7,695 bases of DNA from Clostridia bacterium (lineage in GTDB: Bacteria; Bacillota; Clostridia; Oscillospirales; Acutalibacteraceae): contig JAFWRV010000039.1 in NCBI GenBank assembly GCA_017519685.1, forward strand, positions 1 through 7,695, given 5' to 3'. The position numbers and the translations under genes were made by a program. Shown here in pieces: positions 1-5,557 of this stretch (its first letter is position 1; each line of letters begins with the position of its first letter). The notes below the pieces were generated by a model. That model was given only the letters and a program-made list of their open reading frames with translations, was not told where the DNA came from and made no database searches.

Positions 1-1
1 A

Positions 2-619
2 TTCCTTGACCTGATGGTTGAAAAGGGTGTCAGATTCGCGTTTTATTTCAATTATATGCCTGTCGGCAAGAATGCCGATGTTTCGCTTCTCCCGAAGCCC
101 GACCAGAGAGAGCTTATGTATAAATGGCTCAGGAAGGTCAGAAACACAAAGACGGGCAAGCCTATGTTCTTTATGGATTTCCAGGATGACGCGGAATATG
201 TTGGCGGATGTATCGCGGGCGGAAGAAATTATTTCCATATCAACTCCGAAGGCGATATGGAGCCCTGCGTATTCATTCATTATTCCGATTCAAACATCCG
301 CAAAAAGACTTTGATTGAAGGACTTCAGAGTCCGCTGTTTATGGCGTATTATCATAATCAGCCGTTTAACGACAATCACCTGAGACCCTGCCCGATGCTC
401 GAAAATCCGGAGTATCTGAGAAAGATAATAGCCGAAACCAAGGCGGATTCAACCGACCTTATCGAAAAGGAATCGGCGGAGGAACTCTGCTCCAAGTGTG
501 ACAGCTTCGCTGAAGAATGGGCGCCGGTTGCGGATAAGCTGTGGAAAGATAATCCTCATCCCAATCCCAAAACGCAGTTTTACCGTGACAGCGCTGAAGC
601 GAAAAAAGAGAATAAATAA
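2..619 (+). CDS. Radical SAM protein, C-terminal part (5' end off window)
   Basis: The reading frame is open from base 2 and ends at TAA 617-619, so the gene begins upstream of the window. The visible part has about 205 residues. Counting from the Met at base 14, cysteines lie at 66 (in GGCIAGG), 85 (EPCVFIH), 126 (RPCPML) and 159/162 (LCSKC). The stretch GGRNYFHINSEGDMEPC is the kind of region seen in SPASM/twitch-type C-terminal domains of radical SAM proteins, where cysteines bind an auxiliary iron-sulfur cluster. The N-terminal CxxxCxxC SAM-cluster motif would be upstream and cannot be seen. I recognise the family as a widespread clostridial radical SAM protein without an assigned reaction, so the substrate is unknown. 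The stop codon touches the TPP riboswitch, but nothing in the protein itself points to thiamine synthesis; it does not resemble ThiC or ThiH. Confidence 0.8.
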   Translation, partial: FLDLMVEKGVRFAFYFNYMPVGKNADVSLLPKPDQRELMYKWLRKVRNTKTGKPMFFMDFQDDAEYVGGCIAGGRNYFHINSEGDMEPCVFIHYSDSNIRKKTLIEGLQSPLFMAYYHNQPFNDNHLRPCPMLENPEYLRKIIAETKADSTDLIEKESAEELCSKCDSFAEEWAPVADKLWKDNPHPNPKTQFYRDSAEAKKENK

Positions 620-686
620 GGGGTGCTGAGGAATCGGCTGAGATTATACCCATGAACCTGATCCCGGTAATTCGGGCGTAGGAAGT
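620..686 (+). ncRNA. TPP riboswitch (THI-box) aptamer
   Basis: The conserved THI-box parts are present in order. GGGGTGC (620-626) is followed by CTGAGA (638-643) of the pyrimidine-sensing arm and ACCC (648-651), which closes P2 with GGGT 621-624. GAACCTGATC (654-663) and GCGTAGGAAGT (676-686) form the pyrophosphate-sensing arm. P4 pairs CCT 657-659 with AGG 680-682, and P5 pairs CCCG 663-666 with CGGG 673-676 around a GTAATT loop. This class binds thiamine pyrophosphate and turns off downstream genes. The four genes that follow are a thiamine-type ABC system, which fits. A normal P1 helix is not evident: the AAGT at 683-686 would need ACT-like bases just before 620, but the sequence there is the AATAAATAA end of the preceding gene. 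Confidence 0.93.
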
Positions 687-692
687 GAGCAT

Positions 693-718
693 ACGGCATC
701 CCGTCAGGGGTGCCGTTT
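693..718 (+). terminator. Riboswitch expression-platform hairpin (probable attenuator)
   Basis: ACGGCATCCC (693-702) pairs with GGGGTGCCGT (707-716) through ten base pairs, one of them G-U, around the loop GTCA. The run that follows is only TTT then GAATATTT, so the U-tract is weak for a rho-independent terminator. The 3' arm carries GGGGTGC (707-713), an exact copy of aptamer bases 620-626. The 5' arm bases GCATCCC (696-702) could therefore pair with either copy. This is the arrangement of a TPP-controlled switch between antiterminator and terminator. The ribosome binding site starts about 14 bases further on and is not inside the stem, so control by termination is more likely than direct masking of translation. 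Confidence 0.6.
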
Positions 719-745
719 GAATATTTACAGAAAGGAAATAAAAGT

Positions 746-1042
746 ATGAAAGCAAGTATAGCAATCCAGGTTCTGCCTCAGGTTGACAGTGAGGATGAAC
801 TTATCAGAATTGTCGATGAGGTAATAGCTTATATTAAAAGCACCGGCCTCAGCTGCTATGTCGGGCCGTTTGAAACCACAATCGAAGGCGAGAGTTACGA
901 TCAGCTGATGGAAATAGTGGCGAACTGTCAGAAGGTCGCGATCAAAGCGGGCTGCCCGAGTGTCAGCTCATACATCAAAGTCGTGTACTGTCCCGAAGGA
1001 GAGGTGCTCACGATTGACAAAAAAGTTTCGAAACATCACTGA
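746..1042 (+). CDS. Thiamine-binding protein, MTH1187/YkoF-like family
   Basis: This 98-residue soluble protein begins MKASIAIQVLP and has the single ferredoxin-like domain of the thiamine-binding family once called DUF77. Family-like features are the opening beta strand, the helix VDSEDELIRIVDEVIAYIKSTG (about residues 13-34), the strand YVGPFETTIEGE and the helix around residues 53-68. Members sit beside thiamine or hydroxymethylpyrimidine transporters and are thought to bind the ligand in the cytoplasm. The first gene after the TPP riboswitch fits that role. The ATG at 746 is chosen because AAAGGA (731-736) lies nine bases ahead. A GTG at 710 in the same frame lies inside the riboswitch hairpin and lacks a binding site. 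The 3' end overlaps the next gene by 29 bases. Confidence 0.85.
   Translation: MKASIAIQVLPQVDSEDELIRIVDEVIAYIKSTGLSCYVGPFETTIEGESYDQLMEIVANCQKVAIKAGCPSVSSYIKVVYCPEGEVLTIDKKVSKHH
996..1004 (+). promoter_or_regulatory. Ribosome binding site that fixes the permease TTG start
   Basis: AAGGAGAGG lies inside the end of the thiamine-binding protein gene, nine bases before TTG 1014. The permease frame has no ATG or GTG near this point. The only GTG further up (960) lacks such a site and would add an unlikely Ser/Thr/Lys/Cys-rich leader. TTG is therefore the preferred start. Confidence 0.7.
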
Positions 1043-1784
1043 TAAGACGGCGCCGCCCGCAATAACGGTCGCGGTCATACTGCTTATCTGGTTCGCGGTC
1101 TGCAAAGGGGAATTTGTCCCGGCGTTTATGCTTCCTTCGCCCGCCGATGTCGCGAGAGCGTTTGTGACAAATATCGGCTATATGGCAAAGGAAGCGGTCA
1201 CCACTCTGCAGGAAGCGGTTTACGGGCTGCTGGCGGGAATCGCCATCGCCTTTGTGCTGGCCACTCTTATGGATAAATTTGATTTCGCGTATAAAGCGTT
1301 TTATCCTCTGCTCGTAATCAGCCAGACAATTCCGACCGTTGCGATTGCTCCTCTGCTCGTGCTCTGGATGGGATACGGTATGGCTCCGAGAATTACTCTC
1401 GTGATTTTAACGACCTTTTTCCCTGTTGCAATCGGACTGCTTGACGGATATAAAAGCACCGATATCGACAGCATTCATCTTCTGCGTTCAATGGGCGCGG
1501 GAAAGCTTCAGATATACAGGCACGTGAAGCTCCCAAATGCCATACCCGGTTTCTTTTCCGGGCTTAGAATAGCGTCATCATACGCCGTAATCGGCGCGCT
1601 GATAGCGGAGTGGCTCGGCGGAAACAACGGACTCGGCGTTTATATGACGAGAGTCAAAAAAGCGTATTCATTTGACAAGATGTTTGCGGTTATTGTGTTT
1701 ATATGCGCTGTCAGTTTGCTGCTTATGGCGTTTGTCAGAACAGTTGAAAAAATCTCAATGCCCTATAAAAACAGGCGGAAATAA
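1014..1784 (+). CDS. thiX: ABC transporter permease, ThiX-like (thiamine precursor uptake)
   Basis: This is a 256-residue inner-membrane permease of the binding-protein-dependent type (BPD_transp_1 fold). About six hydrophobic segments are visible near residues 16-30, 68-86, 97-118, 126-144, 186-200 and 223-242. The cytoplasmic EAA-like loop that contacts the ATPase is at about residues 156-186 (LLRSMGAGKLQIYRHVKLP then NAIPGFFSGLRIA). The motif SQTIPTVAIAPLLVLW is typical of the SsuC/TauC/ThiX permease group. Its substrate is not fixed by sequence alone. The TPP riboswitch, thiamine-binding protein and ThiY-like lipoprotein point to hydroxymethylpyrimidine, formylaminopyrimidine or thiamine. 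The start is TTG, preceded by a strong binding site, and overlaps the previous gene by 29 bases, which suggests coupled translation. The symbol is assigned by context and similarity. Confidence 0.85.
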   Translation: MTKKFRNITDKTAPPAITVAVILLIWFAVCKGEFVPAFMLPSPADVARAFVTNIGYMAKEAVTTLQEAVYGLLAGIAIAFVLATLMDKFDFAYKAFYPLLVISQTIPTVAIAPLLVLWMGYGMAPRITLVILTTFFPVAIGLLDGYKSTDIDSIHLLRSMGAGKLQIYRHVKLPNAIPGFFSGLRIASSYAVIGALIAEWLGGNNGLGVYMTRVKKAYSFDKMFAVIVFICAVSLLLMAFVRTVEKISMPYKNRRK

Positions 1785-1816
1785 TATCCGCGGAAAATAT
1801 AAAAGGAGAATGAAAA

Positions 1817-2830
1817 ATGAAAAAAATAATATCTGTTTTACTTGTTCTCAGTCTGGTTTTTGCCTTTGCGGCGTGCTCAAAAGATAAAGCGCCCGTCACA
1901 GACGGAGAAACTTCAACATCACCGGAAAAAACAAAAATAGTTCTCTGCCTCGACTATACGCCGAACACCAACCACTCGGGTATTTTCGTCGCGAAGGAAA
2001 AGGGATATTTTGACGAAGAAAACATTGAAATAGAAATCATTCAGCCAGAGGAGGGCACGGCGACGGAACTGTGCGCCGCGGGCCGCGTTCAGTTCGCGAT
2101 TGATTTCCAGGATTATCTTGCTCCGAGTTTTATTGAGGGACTCGGTATTACCGCAGTTGCCGCGATTGTAAATCACAATACAGCCGGCATACTCGCGAGA
2201 AAAGGCGAGCTTGAAACTCCGAAGGGACTTGAGGGCGACAAATACGCAACCTATATGGCGCCGATTGAGCTTGCGATGACAAACTATCTCTGCGAAAAAG
2301 CGGGCGGCGATTCCTCTCTGATTAATTATATCCAGGATTATCCCACCAACGCCGCGGAGGCGCTTAAAAACAATATAATAGACTCTCTCTGCATTTACTA
2401 CGCGTGGGACGGAATCAACGCCGAAATGAACGGGGAATATGATTTCGCGTATTACAAGGATTACGATGAGGCGTTTGACTACTATTCACCCGTTATCATA
2501 GCAAACAACGATTTCCTTAAAAACAATACGGATACAGCGAAGGCGGTTCTCAGAGCGATTGAAAAGGGTTATAAGTATGCAATCGAAAATCCCGATGAAG
2601 CGGCGGAAATCCTTATCCGCAGCGATGAAACAGGCGCGCTTGTCGGCAGAGAAGAGTTTGTAAAAGAAAGCCAGCGCTGGATTTCGAAGCAGTATATCGG
2701 CGACGGTGAAAAATGGGGATATATCGACCCCGTTCGCTGGAACGCTTTTTATAAATGGTGTTTTGACAACAAGGCAATCGATACCGATATTTCGGATAAT
2801 GTCGGCTTCTCAAACGACTATCTTTCATAA
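1817..2830 (+). CDS. thiY: ThiY-like substrate-binding lipoprotein (NMT1/THI5 family)
   Basis: This 337-residue protein should sit outside the membrane and hand the ligand to the permease. Residues 1-20 are a lipoprotein signal: MKK, a hydrophobic core, then FAAC with Cys20 as the lipid-bearing residue. A low-complexity Ser/Thr/Glu/Lys tether runs to about residue 38. The mature domain opens IVLCLDYTPNTNHSGIFVAKEKGYF (residues 41-65, quoted as the family signature around DYTPNTNHSG), which marks the NMT1/THI5-like family that includes the pyrimidine-binding ThiY proteins. The pyrimidine-synthase cysteine motif of yeast Thi5 is not seen, in line with a binding role. AAAAGGAG (1801-1808) precedes the ATG. 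It lies 32 bases after the permease and three bases before the ATPase gene. Likely cargo is a thiamine pyrimidine precursor; thiamine itself is possible. Confidence 0.87.
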   Translation: MKKIISVLLVLSLVFAFAACSKDKAPVTDGETSTSPEKTKIVLCLDYTPNTNHSGIFVAKEKGYFDEENIEIEIIQPEEGTATELCAAGRVQFAIDFQDYLAPSFIEGLGITAVAAIVNHNTAGILARKGELETPKGLEGDKYATYMAPIELAMTNYLCEKAGGDSSLINYIQDYPTNAAEALKNNIIDSLCIYYAWDGINAEMNGEYDFAYYKDYDEAFDYYSPVIIANNDFLKNNTDTAKAVLRAIEKGYKYAIENPDEAAEILIRSDETGALVGREEFVKESQRWISKQYIGDGEKWGYIDPVRWNAFYKWCFDNKAIDTDISDNVGFSNDYLS

Positions 2831-2833
2831 ACT

Positions 2834-3562
2834 ATGGAAATACTATCGGCAAACCATATCTTTAAATCCTTCGGCGAAAAGCAGGTGCTGAATGATGTTT
2901 CGGTTTACCTGAACGAAGGGGAACTTGTTTCTCTGCTCGGTGTCAGCGGCGGGGGAAATACCACGCTTTTCAATGTCTTGTCGGGCATTTATCCTCCCGA
3001 CAGCGGCGATGTCCTGTTAAAAGGCAGGAATGTCACCGGTCAGCCGGGCAGTATCAGCTATATGCTTCAGAAGGACCTGCTTCTGCCTTACAAGAAAGTT
3101 ATTGATAATGTTTCCCTTCCTCTCAGGATTAAAGGGAAAAGTAAAAAGGAAGCCCGTGAAACGGCTGAGCGTTATTTTACGGTTTTCGGGCTTGACGGCA
3201 CTCAGGAGATGTACCCCGACGCTCTGTCCGGCGGTATGAGGCAGCGCGCCGCTTTGCTTAGGACCTATCTTGCTTCCGACGGCGCGGCGCTCCTTGACGA
3301 GCCGTTTTCGGCCCTCGACACCATTACCAAATCCAGAATGCACGAATGGTATATCGGCATAATGAAAGAGATTAATCTTTCAACGTTTTTCATTACTCAC
3401 GATATTGACGAAGCGATTCTGCTTTCCGACAGGATATATATTCTTAACGGCGGAAAGATAACAGATGAAATCGTCATTGATTCAGCGCTGAAAAGGGAAG
3501 CGGATTTCAATCTGACACCCGCGTTTCTGGATTACAAGAAAAGAATCAAATCGTTGCTTTGA
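2834..3562 (+). CDS. thiZ: ABC transporter ATPase, ThiZ-like, with altered Walker A
   Basis: This 242-residue nucleotide-binding subunit should power the ThiX/ThiY importer. Most motifs are intact: Q-loop Gln79 (YMLQKD), signature LSGGM at 131-135, Walker B LLDEP at 153-157, D-loop SALD at 159-162 and switch His189 (ITHD). The Walker A loop reads GVSGGGNTT at residues 36-44, where GxxGxGK(S/T)T is expected. The lysine that grips the ATP phosphates is therefore Asn42, codon AAT at 2957-2959. A single base change at 2959 from AAA or AAG would explain it. In ABC ATPases this change normally destroys or sharply reduces ATP binding or hydrolysis. It may be real decay, a strain variant or a sequencing error. 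No Shine-Dalgarno site is visible before the ATG at 2834, three bases after the previous stop, so translation probably depends on coupling. A strong terminator follows. Confidence 0.87.
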   Translation: MEILSANHIFKSFGEKQVLNDVSVYLNEGELVSLLGVSGGGNTTLFNVLSGIYPPDSGDVLLKGRNVTGQPGSISYMLQKDLLLPYKKVIDNVSLPLRIKGKSKKEARETAERYFTVFGLDGTQEMYPDALSGGMRQRAALLRTYLASDGAALLDEPFSALDTITKSRMHEWYIGIMKEINLSTFFITHDIDEAILLSDRIYILNGGKITDEIVIDSALKREADFNLTPAFLDYKKRIKSLL

Positions 3563-3570
3563 ATCATTCC

Positions 3571-3598
3571 GCGGCAGTCTCAGACTGCCGCTTTTTTT
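3571..3598 (+). terminator. Rho-independent terminator after the thi transport operon
   Basis: GCGGCAGTC (3571-3579) and GACTGCCGC (3583-3591) form a perfect nine-base-pair, GC-rich stem with loop TCA, followed directly by seven T residues (3592-3598). It begins nine bases after the ATPase stop codon and cleanly separates the thiamine-related operon from the dCMP deaminase operon. Confidence 0.95.
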
Positions 3599-3609
3599 AC
3601 TTTTTCAGG

Positions 3610-3638
3610 TTGCAAAATGTATATTGATATGATAGAAT
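3610..3638 (+). promoter_or_regulatory. Putative sigma-A promoter for the dCMP deaminase operon
   Basis: TTGCAA (3610-3615) and TAGAAT (3633-3638) are separated by 17 bases, the ideal spacing. TGA directly upstream of the -10 box makes an extended -10 element (TGn). The -10 box matches TATAAT at five of six positions and the -35 box matches at four of six. Transcription would start near 3645, just before the ribosome binding site at 3658-3662. Its place straight after a strong terminator supports a promoter here. Confidence 0.6.
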
Positions 3639-3667
3639 TGAAAAAACAAAAAATTGCGGAGGTTATT

Positions 3668-4165
3668 ATGCCTAAAAGAGAGGACTATATCAGCTGGGAT
3701 GAATATTTTATGGGTATTGCGATGCTGTCTTCATACCGCAGCAAAGACCCGAACACACGAGTCGGGGCGTGCATTGTAAATAAGAACAACCGTATAATGT
3801 CGATGGGCTACAATGGTTTTCCTATGGGATGCAGCGACGATGAATTTCCGTGGGAGCGCGAGGGTAACGATTATGACACAAAATATCCTTATGTCTGCCA
3901 CGCCGAGCTTAACGCGATTCTCAACGCGAGAGGCGCAAACCTTGAAAACTGCAGGATTTATGTGGCTCTTTTCCCGTGCAACGAATGTGCCAAGGCAATC
4001 ATTCAGTGCGGTATCAGCGAAGTCGTTTATCTCTCGGATAAATACAACGGAACTCCCGGCAATCTGGCGTCAAAGAGAATGTTTGACGCTTCGGGCGTAA
4101 AGTACACACAGTTGAAAATCGACCGTGAAAATATTGTAATAGATTTCTCGGTTGAAAATATATAA
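3668..4165 (+). CDS. dCMP deaminase, ComEB-like cytidine/deoxycytidylate deaminase
   Basis: This 165-residue cytosolic enzyme should convert dCMP to dUMP, feeding thymidylate synthesis. The zinc site is clear: HAE at residues 78-80 gives the zinc-binding His and the catalytic Glu, and PCNEC at 103-107 gives the two zinc-binding cysteines. The opening EDYISWDEYFMGIAMLSSYRSKDPNTRVGA (begins near residue 5; key elements SWDEYFMGIA and SKDPNT.VGA) and the GYNGFPMGCSDDEFPW region are hallmarks of the deoxycytidylate deaminase family. The ATG at 3668 is chosen because GGAGG (3658-3662) lies five bases ahead and the protein then starts as other members do. An in-frame ATG at 3617 lies within the putative promoter region. 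It heads a four-gene run, 15 bases before the alpha-galactosidase gene. B. subtilis ComEB is a named relative, but no competence genes are seen here. Confidence 0.93.
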   Translation: MPKREDYISWDEYFMGIAMLSSYRSKDPNTRVGACIVNKNNRIMSMGYNGFPMGCSDDEFPWEREGNDYDTKYPYVCHAELNAILNARGANLENCRIYVALFPCNECAKAIIQCGISEVVYLSDKYNGTPGNLASKRMFDASGVKYTQLKIDRENIVIDFSVENI

Positions 4166-4180
4166 TAAGGAGTCAGAATT

Positions 4181-5347
4181 ATGCTTTCAAGAACACCTCC
4201 GATGGGATTTAACACATGGAACACTTTCGGCGAGGATATCAACGATAAGGTTGTCAGGGAAACGGCGGACGCCATGGTTGATCTCGGCCTGCGCGACGCG
4301 GGTTACGAATACCTTGTAATTGACGACTGCTGGAGCGAAAGGGAGAGAGACCCCGTATCGGGCAGAATAATTGCCGACCATATTAAATTCCCCGACGGCA
4401 TGAAAGCCGTAGGCGATTATGTTCACTCAAAGGGACTTAAATTCGGTATGTATTCCTGCGCCGGCACAAGAACCTGCGCGAATTATCCGAGCTCGTTTGA
4501 TCATGAATTCATAGATGCCGAAACCTTCGCTGAATTCGGCGTAGATTTTCTTAAATATGATTACTGCAACCGTCCCGCTCATCATCACGGCGACCTTCTT
4601 TACAGAAAGATGGGTATGGCTCTCAAGGCGTGCGGCAGAGATATTCTCTTCTCCGCCTGCAACTGGGGCGCGGATGACGTTCATAACTGGATTCGTTCCA
4701 CAGGTGCTCACATGTACCGTTCCACAGGCGATATCAACGACTCCTTCCCCTCAATGAGAGATATAGTCTGCAGCCAGATAGAATACCTTCCTTATTCCGC
4801 TCCCGGCTGCTTCAACGATATAGATATGCTGACCATCGGCATGTACGGCAAAGGCAATGTCGGCGCCGGAGGATGCAACGACACAGAGTATAAAACGCAG
4901 TTCGCGATCTGGTGTATGTTCTCAGCTCCGCTTATGCTCGGCGGCGATATCCGCACTTTCAGCCCGGAAACCGTCAAGCTTGTCACAAACAAGGACCTCA
5001 TAAGAATCAATCAGGATGAGGAAGGCAGACCCGCTTTCCAGTCTTACAGCTGGATTACCAGAAACGCCGACGGCAGCGCTGCCTATAAGGCGTCGGGCGA
5101 CAAGGCGAAGGTGTTTGTTAAACTTCTCTCTGACAATGAAGTCGCTGTTATGTTTGTCAATTTTGATGACCGCGAAAGACGCGTTGACTTTTATTTTGAG
5201 GATATGGGTCTTCCCGTCGCTTCGGGTTACGGCCTTGAAATGAAGGACGTGTTCACAGGTGAAAATATCGGCGTCAAAAAGGACTTTATGTACAGAAACA
5301 TTCAGGCGCACGACTGTGAATGCTATCTCTGCAAGATTTCAAAATAA
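4181..5347 (+). CDS. Alpha-galactosidase, glycoside hydrolase family 27
   Basis: This 388-residue enzyme should release terminal alpha-linked galactose from sugars such as melibiose or galactomannan side chains. A (beta/alpha)8 barrel fills about residues 1-285 and a small beta domain the rest. GH27 signatures are MGFNTWN (8-14), DDCW (48-51), FLKYDYCN with nucleophile Asp127, and RSTGDIND with acid/base Asp184, which aligns with Asp231 of human alpha-galactosidase A. PGCFNDIDML (208-217) and SAPLMLGGDIR (248-258) match the family too, as does INQDEEG. No signal peptide is present, so the enzyme is probably cytoplasmic and acts on imported oligosaccharides. AAGGAG (4167-4172) lies eight bases ahead of the ATG. 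The stop TAA overlaps the next ATG by one base. Activity on N-acetylgalactosamine or another alpha-galactoside cannot be ruled out by sequence. Confidence 0.93.
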   Translation: MLSRTPPMGFNTWNTFGEDINDKVVRETADAMVDLGLRDAGYEYLVIDDCWSERERDPVSGRIIADHIKFPDGMKAVGDYVHSKGLKFGMYSCAGTRTCANYPSSFDHEFIDAETFAEFGVDFLKYDYCNRPAHHHGDLLYRKMGMALKACGRDILFSACNWGADDVHNWIRSTGAHMYRSTGDINDSFPSMRDIVCSQIEYLPYSAPGCFNDIDMLTIGMYGKGNVGAGGCNDTEYKTQFAIWCMFSAPLMLGGDIRTFSPETVKLVTNKDLIRINQDEEGRPAFQSYSWITRNADGSAAYKASGDKAKVFVKLLSDNEVAVMFVNFDDRERRVDFYFEDMGLPVASGYGLEMKDVFTGENIGVKKDFMYRNIQAHDCECYLCKISK

Positions 5348-5541
5348 TGGATGAGTTTTACTGTATTTCCTGCGAAAAAGAACTGACAAGAGATGACATC
5401 GGCTTTCACAGAAAGATGGTTAACCGCGGCGCGGAGGAGTTTATGTGCATTGACTGCCTTTGCGAATACTTCGGTTTAACCCGTGAAAAAGCCGACGAAA
5501 TGATAAAAAAATTCAAGGAAATGGGATGCTCCCTTTTCTGA
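5347..5541 (+). CDS. Small four-cysteine (zinc-ribbon-like) protein of unknown function
   Basis: This is a 64-residue protein. It opens MDEFYCISCEKELT, with a CxxC pair at Cys6/Cys9, and has a second pair at Cys34/Cys37 (FMCIDCLCEYF), with Cys39 close by and Cys61 near the end. Paired CxxC motifs about 25 residues apart are the pattern of a treble-clef or zinc-ribbon metal site. The C-terminal half (about residues 44-60) looks like a charged helix, and the chain ends GCSLF. I recall similar small uncharacterised proteins in Clostridia but can assign no function. The ATG overlaps the alpha-galactosidase stop (TAATG) and has no clear Shine-Dalgarno site, so translation should be coupled to that gene. 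The 3' end lies 16 bases before the phosphodiesterase gene. An in-frame start at 5320 inside the upstream gene is less likely. Confidence 0.75.
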   Translation: MDEFYCISCEKELTRDDIGFHRKMVNRGAEEFMCIDCLCEYFGLTREKADEMIKKFKEMGCSLF

Positions 5542-5557
5542 TAAAAGGTGATAATAA

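Noticed and set aside
710..745. GTG at 710 as start of the thiamine-binding protein
   Set aside because: It lies inside the riboswitch hairpin, lacks a ribosome binding site and adds 12 residues absent from the family; ATG 746 has AAAGGA at the right distance.
459..764. Open frame on the - strand opposite the radical SAM end and riboswitch
   Set aside because: It runs antisense to a clear gene and through the conserved riboswitch; no recognisable protein features.
960..1013. GTG at 960 as start of the permease
   Set aside because: It would overlap the upstream gene by 83 bases and give an unlikely leader; TTG 1014 has a strong binding site nine bases ahead.
1775..1791. Small hairpin GCGGA/TCCGC around the permease stop codon
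   Set aside because: Only five pairs and no T run; too weak to call a terminator or processing site.
3617..3667. Longer dCMP deaminase from ATG 3617
   Set aside because: This ATG falls within the putative promoter and ahead of the likely transcript start; GGAGG before ATG 3668 and family alignment favour the shorter form.
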